A DNA stretch of 64,000 nt from the NCBI GenBank assembly GCA_020161755.1, contig JAIUOS010000021.1, forward strand, positions 1 to 64,000. The letters run 5' to 3'. Positions 60,492 through 64,000 of this stretch are shown here, piece after piece. The first letter of the stretch is position 1. Each line of letters starts with the position of its first letter. The DNA comes from Actinomycetota bacterium (GTDB lineage: Bacteria; Actinomycetota; Actinomycetes; Propionibacteriales; Propionibacteriaceae). The position numbers and the translations under genes are program-made. The notes beneath the pieces are model-generated. The model searched no databases. It saw nothing but the letters and a program-made list of their open reading frames with translations, and was not told the DNA's origin.

Positions 60492-61429
60492 ACACCGTGG
60501 ACGCCGTGTTGCGCCGCTCCCTGCTGGCGCTGTCCGGGAGCGCCCGGATCAAGGCGCTGGCCCTGCGCCTGCCGCTGACCGCTGCCGTGGTGTCCCGGTT
60601 CGTCCCCGGCGAGACCGTCGAGGAGTGCCTGGCCGCGGTGCGCGCCCTGGCCGCCGACGGCCTGCGGGCCAGCATCGACTTCCTCGGCGAGGACACCACC
60701 TCCCCCGAGCAGGCCGCCGCCGTCCGCGACGCCTACCTGGGGGTGCTCGCACGGCTCGCCGACGAGGGCCTGGCCGACACCGCCGAGGTGTCGATCAAGC
60801 TGACCGCCCTGGGCCTGGGCCTGCCCGGCGGGCGCGACCTGGCCCTTGCGCACGCGCGGGAGATCTGCGCGGCCGCCGCGGCCGCGGGCACCACCGTCAC
60901 CGTCGACGCCGAGGACCACACCACCACCGACACCACGCTGGGCATCCTGGCCGAGCTGCGCCGCGACCACCCGGACGCCGGCGGGGTCGTCCAGGCCTAC
61001 CTGCACCGGACGCTGGACGACTGCTCGCTGCTGGCCGGCCCGGGCTCCCGGGTGCGGCTGTGCAAGGGCGCGTACAACGAGCCGGTCGAGGTCGCCCACC
61101 AGTCGCGGGAGGAGGTGTCGGCGAGCTACGTCGCCTGCGCGCGCATCCTGCTGGCCGGCGACGGCTACCCGATGCTCGCCACCCATGACCCGGAGATGAT
61201 CGCCGCGGTCGGCGAGCTCGCCGCCCAGCACGGACGCGACCCCGGCAGCTACGAGTACCAGATGCTCTACGGCATCCGCGCCGACGAGCAACGCCGGCTG
61301 GCCGCCGGCGGCCAGACCGTCCGCATCTACGTGCCGTTCGGCACCGACTGGTGGGGCTACTTCATCCGCCGCCTGGCCGAGCGTCCGGCCAACGTGGCGT
61401 TCTTCCTGCGGGCCCTGATCGGCCGCTGA
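60488..61429 (+). CDS. Proline dehydrogenase
   Basis: 313 residues of the FAD TIM-barrel PRODH fold: VSIKLTALGLGL, VTVDAEDHTTTDTT, VQAYLHRTLDDC, RVRLCKGAYNEPVEV, YEYQMLYGIRADEQRRL and the tail WWGYFIRRLAERPANVAFFL. Oxidises proline to pyrroline-5-carboxylate. The dehydrogenase that completes the pathway is not in this window. Coupled to the HAD gene. Confidence 0.94.
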   Translation: MNTVDAVLRRSLLALSGSARIKALALRLPLTAAVVSRFVPGETVEECLAAVRALAADGLRASIDFLGEDTTSPEQAAAVRDAYLGVLARLADEGLADTAEVSIKLTALGLGLPGGRDLALAHAREICAAAAAAGTTVTVDAEDHTTTDTTLGILAELRRDHPDAGGVVQAYLHRTLDDCSLLAGPGSRVRLCKGAYNEPVEVAHQSREEVSASYVACARILLAGDGYPMLATHDPEMIAAVGELAAQHGRDPGSYEYQMLYGIRADEQRRLAAGGQTVRIYVPFGTDWWGYFIRRLAERPANVAFFLRALIGR

Positions 61430-61445
61430 ACAGGCGGCCAAGCGC

Positions 61446-61868
61446 CTACAGCGTGCCCTTGCGCAGCAGGTAGCAGGCGAACGGCAGGGTCTCCCCGGTG
61501 CGGACGGTGACGAACGCGTCGCTGGCCGCGGCGTAGAACCCGTCGTGGCGGCACAGGCCGGACTCGCTGACCTCCATGCCCTCGGCCCGGCGCCACAGCA
61601 CCCGGGCGTCCGCGGTGGCCGGCGACTCCTCCGCCTCGTCGGTCAGCATGTGGCGGACGGCCGGGCCGTCGTAGCGGTCCAGCGGCAGCACGCTCAGGAC
61701 GGCCGCCAGCGCGTCCTGCACCCGCGTGGTGGGCAGCTCGACCACCCGGCCACCGTGCGAGTGCGCGGGGAAGTTGCGGTCGACGATCGCGACCGTGTCG
61801 CCGTGGCCCATCGCGGCCAGCGCGACCAGCAGGTCGGGCACCAGCAGCGGGTCGAGCCCCTTCAGCAT
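61446..61868 (-). CDS. RbsD/FucU-family sugar mutarotase
   Basis: 140 residues. N-terminus MLKGLDPLLVPDLLVALAAM, GHGDTVAIVDRNFPA (catalytic His region) and DGFYAAASDAFVTVRTGETL, matching FucU/RbsD. Interconverts sugar anomers. Its ATG shares one base with the kinase stop (TGATG), so it is coupled to the kinase. Confidence 0.9.
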   Translation of the reverse strand: MLKGLDPLLVPDLLVALAAMGHGDTVAIVDRNFPAHSHGGRVVELPTTRVQDALAAVLSVLPLDRYDGPAVRHMLTDEAEESPATADARVLWRRAEGMEVSESGLCRHDGFYAAASDAFVTVRTGETLPFACYLLRKGTL

Positions 61869-63094
61869 CAGGACGTCCTGGCCCCGACCAGCGCCGCCTC
61901 CGCCAGTTCGACGAGCCGGGCGGGGGCGGAGTCGGCGTGCCGCTCGAGGACCAGCGTCCGCGCCACCCGCAGCACGCCGCGGGCCGCCCCCTCGCGCAGG
62001 TTCGGCGGCAGCGACTCGATGTCGCGGGTCTTGGCCGCGCCGATGATCCGCCGCGACATCTTGGCCGCGGCGAACAGCCACGCCTCCGACCGCCAGGTCG
62101 CCAGCAGCCCGGCCAGGAAGTCGTCGTCCCACACCCGCGGGTCGCGCCGGGACGGCCAGCGCCGGCGGAACTCCGCCTCGAACGCGTCCCAGGTCTGCGG
62201 CACCAGGGCCAGGCACCACCGGGCCCGGTCGTCCTCACCGAGCGCGTAGGCGCGGGCGGCCGCGATCACGTAGTTGGCGAACAGTGCGCCGAGGTCGAAC
62301 GCGACCGGCCCGTAGAACGCGAACTCGGAGTCGAACGCCTTCACGCTGTCGCAGACGGTCGTGCCGTCCGGCCGGCGGACCATCACCGACCCGGTGTGCA
62401 GGTCGCCGTGCAGCAGCGCCTCGGCCTTCGTCATGAACGCCCACTTGGCCTCGCCCATCGCCTGCTTCATCGCGGCGTCGGCCTGGAACGCGGCCACGTC
62501 CGGGCCGTTGGCCTCCAGCCAGGCGTTGCGGTCCGACCCGGCGACCGGCTCGGTGAACACCAGGTCCTCGGTGATCGTGCACAGCTGCGGGTTCAGAGCG
62601 GCCCCGACGGCCGCCGCCAGCTCCTCGCGCTCCATGGCGAACGCCGAGGTGCCGAACGCGACGCTGCCGACGTAGCGGCCCATCGCCGCGGCCGCGCCGT
62701 CGCTGCGTCCGCCGTTGATCAGGTCCGCGCGCCACACGACGTGGTCGGACAGGTCCTCCATCGCGATGATGAACCGGTCGGGGTCGTAGGCGAACACCTC
62801 GGGCAGCAGTTCCGGGGTGAGCGCGTGGTGGGCGCGCAGCGAGTCCACCTCGTGCCGGGCGCGATCGGGGGTCATCGGCCACCCCTCCCCGACCATGCGG
62901 ACGTAGGGCAGCGCCTGCTTCAGGCACATGCCGCGCCCGGAGGCGTCCGTGGTGAGGAAGACGAGGTTCAGGTTGCCGTCGCCGACCTCGCGGATGCCGA
63001 CCAGCTGGTCGGGGTCGATCCGGGCGGCCAGGTCGGGGTGCGACCGGATGTAGTCGGCCACCGTCTGCTCGGTGAGGAACTCGTAGTCAGCCAT
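61868..63094 (-). CDS. S-methyl-5-thioribose kinase-like (MtnK)
   Basis: 408 residues. APH-type fold with the MtnK signature region EVGDGNLNLVFLTTD, LKQALPYVRMVGEGWPMT and LLHGDLHTGSVMV, then FDSEFAFYGPVAFDLGALF. Phosphorylates the 1-position of methylthioribose in known members. Here it sits with a ribose-type permease and a mutarotase, not with the methionine salvage genes, so the substrate may be another 5-deoxy or 5-modified ribose. Confidence 0.88.
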   Translation of the reverse strand: MADYEFLTEQTVADYIRSHPDLAARIDPDQLVGIREVGDGNLNLVFLTTDASGRGMCLKQALPYVRMVGEGWPMTPDRARHEVDSLRAHHALTPELLPEVFAYDPDRFIIAMEDLSDHVVWRADLINGGRSDGAAAAMGRYVGSVAFGTSAFAMEREELAAAVGAALNPQLCTITEDLVFTEPVAGSDRNAWLEANGPDVAAFQADAAMKQAMGEAKWAFMTKAEALLHGDLHTGSVMVRRPDGTTVCDSVKAFDSEFAFYGPVAFDLGALFANYVIAAARAYALGEDDRARWCLALVPQTWDAFEAEFRRRWPSRRDPRVWDDDFLAGLLATWRSEAWLFAAAKMSRRIIGAAKTRDIESLPPNLREGAARGVLRVARTLVLERHADSAPARLVELAEAALVGARTS

Positions 63095-63131
63095 GTCACT
63101 TCTTCTTCGTCGGGTGGACCGGTCCGCCGCC

Positions 63132-64000
63132 TCAGGTGGCGGGGGTGAACCGGACCTTCTTGCGGGACATCGTGTAGGAGAACAGCAGCGCGACCAGCAG
63201 GACGAGGCCCTTCGCGGTGTCCTGGTAGTAGTACTGGAAGCCCTTCATGGTCAGGCCGGTGAGCACGATGCTGACCAGCAGGGCGCCGAGGATCGTGCCC
63301 CACGCGTTCGGCTTGCCCGCGCCGAGGACGGACGTGCCGACGAGCGCCACCGCCACCGCCTCCAGGAGGCTGGACGCTCCCGCGTTCACGTCGCCCTGGC
63401 CGATGCGCGACACCAGGATCAGGCCGCCGACCGCCGCGAAACTGCTGGTCAGCACGTAGGCGAGGCCGCGGTAGAAGCCGACCCGGACGCCGGAGAGCCG
63501 CGCGGCCTCGGGGTTCGCGCCGACCGCGTACATCAGCCGGCCCCACTTGGTGCGGGAGAGGAAGAACCAGCTCACGACGGCGAGCACCAGCATGATGACC
63601 ACCGGCAGCGGCACCGGGCCGAGCGTGCCGCGGTCGAGCAGCAGGAACGACTCGGTGAACTTGCCCGGGGCGACCGAGCCGTCGCGCAGCACCATGCCGG
63701 CCGACACCGACTGGCCGTCCACCGGGATCAGCTTCACGCCCTGGATGACGAACATCATCGCGAGCGTGGCCAGCAGGTCGGGGATCTTGCAGTAGACGAT
63801 CAGGAACGCGTTGATCAGGCCGACCAGCAGGCCGACGAGGACCACGACGGCCGCGGCGGTGGTGCCGGTCATGTTGTAGAAGACCATCGTCATCGCGGCC
63901 ATCTGCACGGCCAGCCCGGCCTGCGACCCGATCGACATGTCCATGCCGCCGACGACCATCGAGAACGTCATGCCCAGGCCCAGGATCGCGGTGACCGAGG
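63132..64000 (-). CDS. RbsC-type sugar ABC permease (partial)
   Basis: Partial; the 5' end is beyond the window. The visible part has GMTFSMVVGGMDMSIGSQAG, the cytoplasmic loop NPEAARLSGVRVGFYRGLAY and several membrane segments. Ribose/AI-2-type importer subunit. Its partners should lie just outside. It precedes the MtnK-like and FucU-like genes on the same strand. Confidence 0.9.
   Translation of the reverse strand, partial: SVTAILGLGMTFSMVVGGMDMSIGSQAGLAVQMAAMTMVFYNMTGTTAAAVVVLVGLLVGLINAFLIVYCKIPDLLATLAMMFVIQGVKLIPVDGQSVSAGMVLRDGSVAPGKFTESFLLLDRGTLGPVPLPVVIMLVLAVVSWFFLSRTKWGRLMYAVGANPEAARLSGVRVGFYRGLAYVLTSSFAAVGGLILVSRIGQGDVNAGASSLLEAVAVALVGTSVLGAGKPNAWGTILGALLVSIVLTGLTMKGFQYYYQDTAKGLVLLVALLFSYTMSRKKVRFTPAT

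Overview
This 64-kb window is GC-rich (around 70 % by eye) and reads as an actinobacterial chromosome. The dnaK-grpE-dnaJ-hspR operon with HAIR operators, a mycobacterial-type LexA box, DUF222/HNH and DUF559 proteins, GT87 (DUF2029) mannosyltransferase-like proteins and a class I PPK2 all fit Actinobacteria. A propionibacterial relative is my best guess, but genus or family cannot be fixed from the sequence alone.

Layout. 0-5.3 kb: PPK2, an unknown membrane protein, a lipoprotein, and purD-purB. 5.4-14.2 kb: one plus-strand operon for oligosaccharide use (family-5 binding protein, two permeases, two ATPases, ROK regulator, GH4 glycosidase, BadF-type sugar kinase) with an operator-like palindrome in front. 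14.2-27 kb: mostly housekeeping genes (purA, fba, trmH-like, dedA, sirtuin, lemA, pyrE, a spermidine-synthase-like protein) mixed with membrane proteins, plus a broken DUF559 gene. 27-41 kb: an accessory, defence-like island. It holds a frameshifted UvrD-type helicase-nuclease, two tandem DUF1778/GNAT toxin-antitoxin pairs, a three-gene type III-like restriction-modification operon whose third gene is an unknown 615-residue coiled-coil protein, a frameshifted DUF222/HNH gene under a LexA box, and a small XRE regulator behind a perfect palindrome. 41-49 kb: clpB with a HAIR site, then three GT87-type membrane glycosyltransferases around a DUF4185 beta-propeller protein. 49.7-54.5 kb: a TetR regulator, two similar small secreted or membrane-anchored Thr/Pro-rich proteins around an APH-fold kinase, and an OmpR-type two-component system. 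54.5-58.7 kb: dnaK-grpE-dnaJ-hspR. 58.8-64 kb: an alpha/beta hydrolase, HAD phosphatase, proline dehydrogenase, and a FucU-like mutarotase / MtnK-like kinase / RbsC-like permease set that runs off the window.

How the genes work together. Heat shock is one circuit: HspR is co-transcribed with dnaK and should bind the HAIR sites before both dnaK and clpB. The 5.4-14.2 kb operon imports a sugar, phosphorylates it and cleaves it, with its own ROK regulator. The 61.4-64 kb set looks like uptake and phosphorylation of a ribose-like sugar, possibly methylthioribose. The restriction-modification operon, toxin-antitoxin pairs, helicase-nuclease and SOS-controlled HNH gene make up the island.

Most notable: two families of dispersed long inverted repeats (three and two copies), one of which has become coding sequence at the 3' end of purD; single-base frameshifts in three genes of the island, one of them in a C7 tract; and the unknown third gene of the restriction-modification operon.
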